Part shown: one piece after another, positions 49,902 through 57,379 of the stretch
Layout of the letters: each line of letters starts with the position of its first letter
Numbering within the stretch: position 1 is the first letter of the stretch
Source: an uncultured Prevotellaceae bacterium
Lineage (GTDB): Bacteria; Bacteroidota; Bacteroidia; Bacteroidales; Bacteroidaceae
Assembly: GCA_900314755.1 (NCBI GenBank)
Contig: OMWH01000001.1
Location: 1 to 64,000 of the forward strand
Reading direction: 5' to 3'
Length of the DNA stretch: 64,000 nucleotides
Translations under genes and position numbers: made by a program
Notes under the pieces: generated by a model
The model's database searches: none
Told to the model about the DNA's origin: nothing
The model's input: only the letters and a program-made list of their open reading frames with translations

Positions 49902-50323
49902 ATTCCTTCTTTTGCCTTGAAGGCAAGGGCGTACATCCGCATCTGCTTCACCATTGCCAGCAGACCGTTGGAGCGGGTAGGTGAGAGGTGTTCTTTCAGT
50001 CCTATCTGGTCGATGAAGTAGAGTTCTGCATCCAGTATCTCTTGTGGGGTATGCCCGCTCAGAACCCGTATCAGCAGTGCCACGATACCCTTCACAATCA
50101 AGGCATCACTCTCTGCCGTGAAGTCGATGATGCCGTCATGATAGTCCGCCTGCAACCATACCCGGCTCTGACAACCGTCTATCAGGTTACTCTCCACCTT
50201 GTATTGCTCGTCCAACGGCTCCTGCTCATTGCCTAAATCTATCAACAGTTGATACTTGTCCATCCAGTCGTCAAAACCAGAGAACTCCTCAATAATCTCA
50301 TCTTGTATCTCGTTAATACTCAT
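49898..50323 (-). CDS. sufE: SufE-family cysteine desulfuration protein
   Basis: 141 aa. SufE accepts persulfide sulfur from SufS for Fe-S assembly; the acceptor Cys is in LIDGCQSRVWLQ and the C-terminal LSPTRSNGLLAMVKQMRMYA is the family's conserved helix. No sufBCDS genes are near. Its ATG lies inside the end of the U32 gene (11-nt overlap), so the two are translated from one mRNA. Confidence 0.95.
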   Translation of the reverse strand: MSINEIQDEIIEEFSGFDDWMDKYQLLIDLGNEQEPLDEQYKVESNLIDGCQSRVWLQADYHDGIIDFTAESDALIVKGIVALLIRVLSGHTPQEILDAELYFIDQIGLKEHLSPTRSNGLLAMVKQMRMYALAFKAKEGI

Positions 50324-51566
50324 AACTATGAATGATTTTAAATAGTTTGTCGCTGGGTCGTACCTTCTCCGGAACCTTGATACTCACCCGTGTTCCCTTC
50401 TTTGCTGTCTGCACTGCCTGTACGTCATCATGAATCTCGTCAACGGTGACATACAAAGCACCAGTGGTGGGTCCTGTAATCAGCATCTTGTCACCCACGG
50501 AGAACTCACATGCCTCGCAGGTGAATTCTGCCACTCCGAGTTTGGAGAAATATTTCACGCCCTTGCCCACATACTGCTTACGTTCTGTGGCGCACGAGCC
50601 GTAGTGCTTGTTCCATTCTCCTAATGTCTGTCCTTGGTAGTAGCCGTCCCAGAAGCCACGGTTGAAAACGGTGGCAAGACGCTCGTCCCATGCGTCTTTC
50701 TTCTCTTCGGTGAAGGTGCCGTCAAGTACGGCTTGGATAGCTTCCTTGTAGCACTGTACCACTGTCAGCACATATTCAGGTCCACGGGCACGCCCCTCTA
50801 TCTTAAAGACTCTCACACCGCTCTTCATCATTTGGTCGATGAAACGGATGGTCTTCAAGTCTTTGGGTGACATGATATACTTATTGTCTATCTCCAACTC
50901 AGTACCAGTCTCCCTGTCTGTCACGATATACGAGCGTCGGCATATCTGCATGCACTCCCCACGGTTGGCGGAGCGCCCTGTGTTGTCAAGACTCATATAG
51001 CACTTGCCACTGACTGCCATGCACAACGCACCATGGCAGAACATTTCTATGCGGATCAGTTCTCCCGACGGTCCACAGATATGCTGTTGCTCTATCTGCT
51101 CGTAGATGGCAGCCACCTGTTCGAGTCTCAGTTCACGTGCCAATACCACCACATCGGCAAACTGCGCATAGAACTTCAACGCCTCGATGTTCGAGATATT
51201 CAGCTGGGTGGACAGGTGCACCTCCATCCCTTTCTGCCGACAATAGGTCATCACGGCGATATCGCAGGCAATGACGGCTGAGATATGTGCCTCCACTGCC
51301 GCATCGATAATCTGGTGCATCAGTTCGATGTCCTCCCCATAGATAATCGTATTGACGGTCAAGTAGCTCTTCACCCCATGCTCCTCGCAGGTAGCGGCAA
51401 TCTCCCGCAGGTCGTCAATCGTAAAATGGTTGGCGGAGTGTGAGCGCATGTTCAACTGCTCTACCCCGAAATACACTGACCCAGCTCCTGCCTTCAGTGC
51501 GGCAGCCAGCGAGTCACGGCTTCCTACAGGAGCCATAATCTCATAATCCTTGATACTTTCTTTCAT
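50313..51566 (-). CDS. U32-family peptidase-like protein (TrhP/RlhA type)
   Basis: 417 aa from ATG 51566 (MKESIKDYEIMAPVG); the longer frame to 51605 would cross the promoter. Signatures: GSVYFGVEQLNMRS near 30, the signature EMFCHGALCMAVSGKCYMS with cysteines for a [4Fe-4S] cluster, NRGECMQICRRSY and KIEGRARGPEYV. Members once called collagenases are now linked to prephenate-dependent tRNA or rRNA hydroxylation. Pairing with sufE (Fe-S sulfur donor) fits an Fe-S enzyme. Predicted leaderless (TAATTTCG 8 nt upstream). Confidence 0.92.
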   Translation of the reverse strand: MKESIKDYEIMAPVGSRDSLAAALKAGAGSVYFGVEQLNMRSHSANHFTIDDLREIAATCEEHGVKSYLTVNTIIYGEDIELMHQIIDAAVEAHISAVIACDIAVMTYCRQKGMEVHLSTQLNISNIEALKFYAQFADVVVLARELRLEQVAAIYEQIEQQHICGPSGELIRIEMFCHGALCMAVSGKCYMSLDNTGRSANRGECMQICRRSYIVTDRETGTELEIDNKYIMSPKDLKTIRFIDQMMKSGVRVFKIEGRARGPEYVLTVVQCYKEAIQAVLDGTFTEEKKDAWDERLATVFNRGFWDGYYQGQTLGEWNKHYGSCATERKQYVGKGVKYFSKLGVAEFTCEACEFSVGDKMLITGPTTGALYVTVDEIHDDVQAVQTAKKGTRVSIKVPEKVRPSDKLFKIIHSYEY

Positions 51567-51574
51567 TTCGGTGG

Positions 51575-51582
51575 CGAAATTA
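51575..51582 (-). promoter_or_regulatory. -7 box of the U32-family gene
   Basis: TAATTTCG on the minus strand, 8 nt before ATG 51566. Confidence 0.5.
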
Positions 51583-51693
51583 CAAAGAAATAAGAAGAAA
51601 ACCAAATTTATTGGGGTATTTTATGTAGTTGTTAGCGCCTGCCTGTTCAATGTGAAGTGCCGTTGTAATCAATCGTTACAAGCATCCTCTCTA

Positions 51694-51766
51694 TCGGTCG
51701 ACTCCAGTCAACCGACCTGCCGACTCCAGTCAACAGGTCTGTCGACTCTAAGTCAACCACTAGAAA
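51694..51766. repeat. 22-bp-period array of mini-hairpins, three units
   Basis: CGACTCCAGTCAA at 51699 and 51721 and CGACTCTAAGTCAA at 51743: exactly 22 bp apart. Flanks of the shared core pair with each other using different sequences: TCGGT/ACCGA in unit 1, GACCTG/CAGGTC in unit 2. Third unit weak. The core GACT-CC-AGTC is itself a palindrome. Confidence 0.75.
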
Positions 51767-51772
51767 TTTCTA

Positions 51773-53773
51773 TTAGAACTTGCACCTTAGCTGTACGTCC
51801 ACGTCAGTCATCGAAGAACCGTCGATCTCCTGGTAGCTGCTGGATATCTTGGTGCGGTCAAAATAGTTGGTGGTACCGATCTTTGCCGTCAGTGTCAGGC
51901 TTGTGCCGAGGTTCATGCGAGCCATCAGCGCATAGCGGATGCCTTCGCCGTAGAGCATCAGCGAGGAGAAGTTGTAGAGGACTGACCGCTCATACAGGTA
52001 GAGACGACTCTCATAATTGTCGGTATGGAAATAGGACATATTGGCACATAGCTGTAAGCACTTCCATGTGTAAACGACTTGCTGTGAAATCATATATCCC
52101 CTGTCGTGATTCTTGTAAGAAACATCGATTCCATCGAGTTGTGTCTGCAGGGAAAGTCCATGGGGGGAGTCATACGACAGGCGCATTCTGGCACGCTGTT
52201 CCACTCGGTTGCGGAGCATCGTTTTCTCGTCGTTGTCCTTCTGTTGGATATGAAGTCTGTAGCGGCCTTCTAATCTCCATTTATTATTAAATGAGGTACG
52301 CACAAGAAACATGGTGTCGAAGGCGTCGCTGGGCATACTGACCTGATAGCGTTTCCATGGGAAATGGGCGTAGTCGGCATACCAGTTGAAGGTCCATCTT
52401 GCTGAGGGTTGCCATGTGAGACCAGTGTAAATGCCGTGCTCGTTCTGGACACCCGACCCCTCGTGGAAACTTCGTGCGTGAAGTGCCGTATACCGTTTGT
52501 CATAATAGCGATGGAGCATCATCACCGTCAGTGGATGGCTGAAGCGGTAACTGAACTGGTGAATGATGGCAAGAGCTCCTTCCTTGTTGATTGCTGTCTC
52601 TCCTGAGAAGGAGAAACGGGCATTTGTATAGCCATAGTCAATGCTCATATTCATAAAGTCTTGACCCTCAGCGCTGTAACGGCGGTACGGCGAGTTTTCT
52701 TTTTGTGGTGTCAGTCGCCTGTCGAAATGTGCATAGAGAATGTTGGCACGAGTATAAAGAGTCCCTCTTCGCCATCTGATACTGCCGCTTAGGTTCGTCT
52801 CATGTGTGTTGTTCTTCTTGCTCATCTCCGTCTCCGTGCGGTGGTAGTTGGTGTAATAGAGGGTCCGTGCGGTACTGTCTTTATTGAGTGTCGCATCCAG
52901 TGGACGGTAGGAGGCGAAGGCGGTGAGTTGCCAGTGGCGGTGCAGCCGGATGGTGGCAGCGATACCTTGCAGATATCCATCGGTCGAGCGGGAAGAGTGC
53001 GGTCGGAGTGCTGCATTGGAGTTTCCCAAGGACTGGAGTGTGGAGAGTTTTCCCAAATAGAAGCCATCGTTCATGACGAGACCCATACCCTGTTGCACCC
53101 TGTACATCCCGACACAGAGATTCTCCAGACATCCAATGTCCTTAAATTGGAGGTAATACGAATAATGGTCATAGCCCCAGCGGTTCCTGCCGGTGAAGAA
53201 TGGTTCCCCAGCGTCTTTTGCTCCTGTCACACCGAGTTTGATCCGTTCGCGGTAGTTTAACCGGTATCGGAAGGTATGCTGGTAGCGAGACCCGGAATAT
53301 CCGTTCTGGAAGCCCTTCCGGGTGTATAAAGGAATCTTACCTGTCGCTGTCATCTCATGTTTCCCGTGTAAGAAAACAGAGTCTATCCGCAGACTATTCT
53401 TTCTTTTCTTAGGTTCACCCGTATATACAAAGAATCTCAGCAGCTGTCTGCGTTCTGTATCCAATGAGGTTATCATCTGTAGCTCACTGCTGCTGCGGAT
53501 GATACCATACCGGTGAACGTATGCCAGGATATCCTCTACTTGCTGAGCCGTGAGGAAGGGGAGTTGTTCCAGTTCCTCGCGGTCTGCTTGATTTAAATTG
53601 ATGGGTTGTTCTGATAGTTCAGATAACGACTCAAAAACGTTTTCCAATGCGGCAGACTCAATGTTCTCAGCGTCTGCCCATTGCCGTACAACCTCTTCCC
53701 AGTCTCCCGTATTTTGTGATGAGCAAGTTAGAGAGAGAAAGGTAATGCTTAATAATAATATATAGAACTTCAC
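51773..53773 (-). CDS. Helix-hairpin-helix protein with C-terminal outer-membrane barrel
   Basis: 666 aa from a GTG start 5 nt after a TAATTTTG box. Secretion signal (FYILLLSITFLSLTCSS, possibly lipoprotein Cys17). Residues ~55-115 are a ComEA-like helix-hairpin-helix pair (INLNQADREELEQLPFLTAQ; ILAYVHRYGIIRSSSELQMI). The rest, to residue 666, is a run of amphipathic strands with many Tyr/Arg, ending DVDVQLRCKF with terminal Phe, as in a beta-barrel. A DNA-binding-type HhH before an OMP barrel is unusual; such proteins exist in Bacteroidetes but have no known function. It might capture external DNA, or the HhH may serve protein contacts. Confidence 0.82.
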   Translation of the reverse strand: MKFYILLLSITFLSLTCSSQNTGDWEEVVRQWADAENIESAALENVFESLSELSEQPINLNQADREELEQLPFLTAQQVEDILAYVHRYGIIRSSSELQMITSLDTERRQLLRFFVYTGEPKKRKNSLRIDSVFLHGKHEMTATGKIPLYTRKGFQNGYSGSRYQHTFRYRLNYRERIKLGVTGAKDAGEPFFTGRNRWGYDHYSYYLQFKDIGCLENLCVGMYRVQQGMGLVMNDGFYLGKLSTLQSLGNSNAALRPHSSRSTDGYLQGIAATIRLHRHWQLTAFASYRPLDATLNKDSTARTLYYTNYHRTETEMSKKNNTHETNLSGSIRWRRGTLYTRANILYAHFDRRLTPQKENSPYRRYSAEGQDFMNMSIDYGYTNARFSFSGETAINKEGALAIIHQFSYRFSHPLTVMMLHRYYDKRYTALHARSFHEGSGVQNEHGIYTGLTWQPSARWTFNWYADYAHFPWKRYQVSMPSDAFDTMFLVRTSFNNKWRLEGRYRLHIQQKDNDEKTMLRNRVEQRARMRLSYDSPHGLSLQTQLDGIDVSYKNHDRGYMISQQVVYTWKCLQLCANMSYFHTDNYESRLYLYERSVLYNFSSLMLYGEGIRYALMARMNLGTSLTLTAKIGTTNYFDRTKISSSYQEIDGSSMTDVDVQLRCKF

Positions 53774-53778
53774 ATCTG

Positions 53779-53786
53779 CAAAATTA
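53779..53786 (-). promoter_or_regulatory. -7 box of the HhH/barrel gene
   Basis: TAATTTTG on the minus strand, 5 nt before the GTG start. Confidence 0.55.
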
Positions 53787-53895
53787 CGATAAAAAAATGG
53801 AAGTGGGGGCGCGTTTTTGTTACAAAAACATGCGTGATTGTTTCATGTCCTCGGAAAATGAGGGGATTTAAGAAATTATAACATAAAATCCCCTG

Positions 53896-53920
53896 CTAAT
53901 CTCACGATCGGCAGGGTCAT
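53896..53920 (-). terminator. Possible terminator after gyrB
   Basis: CCCTGC/GCAGGG stem about 40 nt past the gyrB stop; the following minus-strand run GATTTTATG is only weakly T-rich. Confidence 0.4.
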
Positions 53921-53957
53921 GCGTAAAAGTTATAAAAATATAATGTATTATATCTGG

Positions 53958-55931
53958 TTATGCGTCAATATTGGCATAGGTGGCGTTCTGCTCGATGAAC
54001 TCTCTACGGGGCTCTACGTCATCTCCCATCAGCATCGAGAATATCTCGTCTGCTTGAGCGGCATTTTCGATGGTGACCTGCTTCAACAGACGGTTCTCGG
54101 GATTCATGGTGGTCTCCCACAACTGCTCGGGGTTCATCTCACCAAGACCTTTGTAACGCTGGGTATGCAGTGCCTTGTCGTCATCACGTCCGTCGACATA
54201 GCGGTCGATGAAGTTCTGACGTTGTTGCTCGGTATAGCAGTACTCGGAGTATTTCTTGTACGTACACTTGTAGAGGGGTGGGGTGGCAATGTAGAGGTGA
54301 CCGCCCTGGATGACCTGTGGCATGAAGCGGTAGAAGAGGGTCATGATGAGGGTGTCGATGTGTGAGCCATCGACATCGGCATCGGTCATGATGATGATCT
54401 TGTCGTAGCGCAGTTTGTCGATATTCGCCTCACGGTCGCCTTCTCCGTCAACACCGAAGCGGACACCGATGGACTGGATGATGTTCATCACGGACTCTGC
54501 CTCGAAGACACGGTGCCACTGTACTTTCTCTACGTTCAGTATCTTTCCGCGCAGGGGGAGGATAGCCTGGAAATGGCGATCACGGCCTTGCTTGGCGGAA
54601 CCACCGGCGGAGTCTCCCTCAACGAGGAATATCTCACAGTCCTTCGGGTCTTTATTCGAACAGTCAGCAAGTTTTCCGGGGAGTCCGCCACCGGTCATGG
54701 GGTTCTTGCGCTGTACGCTCTCACGTGCTTTACGGGCAGCAATACGGGCGGTGGCGGCAAGGACGACCTTGTCACAGATGAGCTTCGCTTCCTTGGGGTG
54801 CTCCTCGAGGTAGTTGCTCAGTGCCTCACCGACAGCCTGCTGGACGGCACCTGCCACCTCGCTGTTGCCGAGCTTCGTCTTGGTCTGTCCCTCGAACTGG
54901 GGCTCAGCGACCTTGATACTGATGACGGCGGAGAGTCCTTCACGGAAGTCCTCACCGGCAATCTCTATCTTTGCCTTCTCAATCTGCTTGGATATCTGGG
55001 GATCGGCATCAGCATACGCTTTCAGCGTGCGGGTGAGTGCCATGCGGAATCCGGTAAGGTGGGTACCTCCCTCAATGGTGTTGATATTATTGACGTAGGA
55101 GTGGATGTTCTCGCTGTAGTCGGTGTTATACATTACGGCAACCTCGATGGGAACGCCCTGCTTCTCAGTCTTCAGGTAGATGACATCATCGAAGAGGTGG
55201 GTGCGGTGACGGTCGACGTAGCGCACGAACTCCTTGAGTCCTTCCTTGGCATGGAATATCTCGGGCTGGCGGAGGTTGCCCTCCTCGTCGGGACGCAGGT
55301 CGGTGAGCGTGATGGTGATGCCTGCGTTGAGGTAGGCGAGCTCACGCATACGGCGTGCGATGATGTCGTATTTGTATTCCGTAGTAGTGAAGATGGTTCC
55401 GTCGGGCCAGAACTGCTGACGGGTACCTGTCTTGTCGGTATCGCCCACAATCTTTACGTCATACAGGGGTTTTCCCTTCTCGTACTCCTGCTGGTAGATG
55501 TGTCCGTTGCGGAAGACCTGTGACAACATGTGGGTGGACAGGGCGTTGACACAACTCACACCGACACCGTGAAGTCCGCCGCTGACCTTATAGGAGCCTT
55601 TGTCGAACTTACCACCGGCATGGAGAACGGTCATGACGACTTCCAGCGCTGACTTGTGCATCTTCTCGTGCTCGTCGACGGGGATGCCTCGTCCGTTGTC
55701 CTGTACGGTGATAGAGTTGTCCTCGTTGATGGTGACCTCAATATGGGTGCAGTAGCCTGCCATCGCCTCGTCGATAGAGTTGTCGACGGTCTCGTTCACC
55801 AAGTGGTGAAGACCCTTCTCACTGATGTCACCGATATACATGGCAGGGCGTTTGCGCACTGCCTCTAAGCCTTCGAGTACCTGGATGTTACTCGCGGAAT
55901 AATTACTTGCGTTTTTCTGTTCTTCTGCCAT
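53958..55931 (-). CDS. gyrB: DNA gyrase subunit B
   Basis: 657 aa from ATG 55931 (MAEEQKNASNYSASNIQVL). GHKL ATPase (NETVDNSIDEAMAG, QDNGRGIPVDEH, VSGGLHGVGVSCVNALS), transducer domain, TOPRIM (IFLVEGDSAGGSAKQGR; MTDADVDGSHI) and the GyrB tail (QRYKGLGEMNPEQLWETTM). It introduces negative supercoils with GyrA, which is not in the window. The upstream in-frame extension to 55988 crosses the promoter and the rpsT terminator and is not used. Confidence 0.97.
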   Translation of the reverse strand: MAEEQKNASNYSASNIQVLEGLEAVRKRPAMYIGDISEKGLHHLVNETVDNSIDEAMAGYCTHIEVTINEDNSITVQDNGRGIPVDEHEKMHKSALEVVMTVLHAGGKFDKGSYKVSGGLHGVGVSCVNALSTHMLSQVFRNGHIYQQEYEKGKPLYDVKIVGDTDKTGTRQQFWPDGTIFTTTEYKYDIIARRMRELAYLNAGITITLTDLRPDEEGNLRQPEIFHAKEGLKEFVRYVDRHRTHLFDDVIYLKTEKQGVPIEVAVMYNTDYSENIHSYVNNINTIEGGTHLTGFRMALTRTLKAYADADPQISKQIEKAKIEIAGEDFREGLSAVISIKVAEPQFEGQTKTKLGNSEVAGAVQQAVGEALSNYLEEHPKEAKLICDKVVLAATARIAARKARESVQRKNPMTGGGLPGKLADCSNKDPKDCEIFLVEGDSAGGSAKQGRDRHFQAILPLRGKILNVEKVQWHRVFEAESVMNIIQSIGVRFGVDGEGDREANIDKLRYDKIIIMTDADVDGSHIDTLIMTLFYRFMPQVIQGGHLYIATPPLYKCTYKKYSEYCYTEQQRQNFIDRYVDGRDDDKALHTQRYKGLGEMNPEQLWETTMNPENRLLKQVTIENAAQADEIFSMLMGDDVEPRREFIEQNATYANIDA

Positions 55932-55958
55932 TTTTAGAAATAGTCGTTTTCGGGTGAC

Positions 55959-55966
55959 AAAGTTAC
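55959..55966 (-). promoter_or_regulatory. -7 box of gyrB
   Basis: TAACTTTG on the minus strand, 27 nt before ATG; it sits immediately after the T-run of the rpsT terminator. Confidence 0.7.
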
Positions 55967-55967
55967 A

Positions 55968-55997
55968 AAAAAAATGCCAGATAAACAAAGTTTATCT
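55968..55997 (-). terminator. Terminator of rpsT
   Basis: Minus strand AGATAAAC-TTT-GTTTATCT followed by GGCA and eight Ts; the end touches the gyrB -7 box, leaving no -33 outside the hairpin. Confidence 0.85.
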
Positions 55998-56027
55998 GAC
56001 CTTTTTTATACTTTTTCGCAATTTATC

Positions 56028-56279
56028 TTACAGACTGTTGATGTGTGCAGCAAGTCCGGCCTTGATGTTGGCTGCCTTGTTCTTATGGATGATGTTGGTC
56101 TTTGCCAACTTGTCAAGCATCTTCTGTACACTTGGGTAGAGCTTCTCAGCCTCTTCCTTGTCGGTCAGCGCACGCAACTTGCGAACAGCGTTACGCATGG
56201 TCTTGGCATAATAGTGATTATGCTCCTTTCTTGTTTTTTCCTGGCGGATACGCTTCAGGGATGATTTGTGATTTGCCAT
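56028..56279 (-). CDS. rpsT: 30S ribosomal protein S20
   Basis: 83 aa, basic, helical: [19 protein letters not shown], then [11 protein letters not shown] and [19 protein letters not shown] are the S20 signatures. Binds the 5' and 3' minor domains of 16S rRNA. It is downstream of tRNA-Glu with a GC-rich structured spacer between, and followed by its own terminator, so tRNA-Glu and rpsT are probably one transcript processed by tRNA maturation enzymes. Confidence 0.97.
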   Translation of the reverse strand: MANHKSSLKRIRQEKTRKEHNHYYAKTMRNAVRKLRALTDKEEAEKLYPSVQKMLDKLAKTNIIHKNKAANIKAGLAAHINSL

Positions 56280-56329
56280 TTTTTTCTCTTTTAAATTGTT
56301 AATATAAAGCTTATGGGTCTTACGTCTCT

Positions 56330-56400
56330 ATGGGCTGCCCTGGGCGGGTGTTTCCACCCTCTGCCACCTTGTCCCCTGGCAGGGTAGCACTTGGCTGTGC
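56330..56400 (-). other. GC-rich structured leader between tRNA-Glu and rpsT
   Basis: On the minus strand this stretch contains CTGCCA...TGGCAG (6-bp stem, 56361-56382) and GGGTG-GAAA-CACCC, a GNRA-capped hairpin (56346-56359). An outer CCCTG/CAGGG pairing is also possible. Much richer in G+C than the surrounding intergenic DNA. It may be an autoregulatory S20 leader or a small RNA; I do not recognise it. Confidence 0.45.
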
Positions 56401-56418
56401 AGATGACAGATTTAATAG

Positions 56419-56490
56419 TAGTCCCTAGGAGAGTCGAACTCCTCTTTAGAGAATGAAAATCTCTCGTCCTAACCGATAGACGAAGGGACC
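56419..56490 (-). tRNA. tRNA-Glu (anticodon TTC)
   Basis: 72-nt cloverleaf on the minus strand: acceptor GGTCCCT/AGGGACT, D-arm TCTATCGGTTAGGA, anticodon stem AGAGA/TCTCT with loop TTTTCAT (anticodon TTC), T-arm AGGAG-TTCGACT-CTCCT, discriminator A, no encoded CCA. Confidence 0.95.
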
Positions 56491-56531
56491 TGGTTTTTCT
56501 TTTTTTGATGGCGCATTGTCGAAATGCGGGT

Positions 56532-56539
56532 GCAAAGGT
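56532..56539 (-). promoter_or_regulatory. -7 box for tRNA-Glu and rpsT
   Basis: TACCTTTG on the minus strand followed by CACCCG, ~41 nt before the tRNA. Confidence 0.75.
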
Positions 56540-56647
56540 ACGGAAATTTAATGAGAAATGTGGTATGGGAAATGAGGAATGAGATGGTTTTAGACTTTTT
56601 TAACGAAAATATCCTTATTGTAGTTTCGTTTTGTCACCAAATTGCAG

Positions 56648-56655
56648 TACTTTTG
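56648..56655 (+). promoter_or_regulatory. -7 box of recO
   Basis: TACTTTTG ends only 4 nt before ATG 56660, predicting a leaderless mRNA; the -33 element is not clear. Confidence 0.5.
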
Positions 56656-56659
56656 ACGT

Positions 56660-57379
56660 ATGATTACGAAAACGGAAGCAATCGTGCTCCATACCTTGAA
56701 ATATGGGGAGCAGAAAGTCATCGTCGACATGTTTACCCGTGTGTGCGGCAGGTTGTCGTTTATCGTGACGATACCGAAGACGGGGAAAGGGCAGATGAAG
56801 AAACCTTATCTCCAGCTTCTTTCGTTGCTGGAGGTGTCGTTCGATCAGCGGCAGCAGGTGCAGTTGCAGCGGTTACAGAACGCGCGGCTGCTAGTGCCTT
56901 ACGTGTCCGTTTACTCATCACCCGACAAACTGTCCATCGCCTTGTTTATCGCTGAGTACCTGTATTATGCGCTGCGCTCGGAACAGCGTAATGAACCACT
57001 CTTCGATTATATTGCGGACTCGCTCCAATGGCTGGATGCGGCCAGGGAGGGGGTAGCGAACTTTCACCTGACGTTCCTCATGCGCCTGTCGAAGTTTCTC
57101 GGGTTTTATCCGAGGTTAGCGGTGGGTGGTGAGCTCTTTGATCTCCGTGAGGGTACTTTCTGCTCAGCAGCACCAACACATCCTGACTTCCTGCAGGACA
57201 GGGAGGCAGAGATGGTGCGGTTGCTGATGCGTATGGACTTTGCGACGATGCGTCTGTTCAAGTTCTCACGCGGGGAGCGGCAACGGGTGCTGGAGGTGCT
57301 GATGCGCTACTATCAGCTGCATCTGCCAAACTTCCCTGAAATGAAAAGCCTTGCCGTCCTGCAAGAAATGTATAGTTAA
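56660..57379 (+). CDS. recO: DNA repair protein RecO
   Basis: 239 aa. OB-fold N-terminus (TKTEAIVLHTLKYGEQKVIV, DMFTRVCGRLSFIV) and a helical C-terminal half. With RecR it loads RecA on SSB-coated single strands in the RecFOR pathway. The four-cysteine zinc site of some RecO proteins is not present, as usual in Bacteroidetes. Its TAA overlaps the ftsZ stop by 4 nt. Confidence 0.93.
   Translation: MITKTEAIVLHTLKYGEQKVIVDMFTRVCGRLSFIVTIPKTGKGQMKKPYLQLLSLLEVSFDQRQQVQLQRLQNARLLVPYVSVYSSPDKLSIALFIAEYLYYALRSEQRNEPLFDYIADSLQWLDAAREGVANFHLTFLMRLSKFLGFYPRLAVGGELFDLREGTFCSAAPTHPDFLQDREAEMVRLLMRMDFATMRLFKFSRGERQRVLEVLMRYYQLHLPNFPEMKSLAVLQEMYS

Noticed and set aside
51686-51772. Simple terminator of the HhH/barrel gene
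   Set aside because: No T-run after any stem on the minus strand, and the strict 22-bp period is better described as a repeat array.
54513-55523. 336-codon plus-strand frame inside gyrB
   Set aside because: Antisense shadow of a strongly conserved gene; similar long shadows opposite ftsA (58538-60118), the LruC/OMP genes and GGGtGRT (4331-5326) are caused by codon bias and resemble no family.
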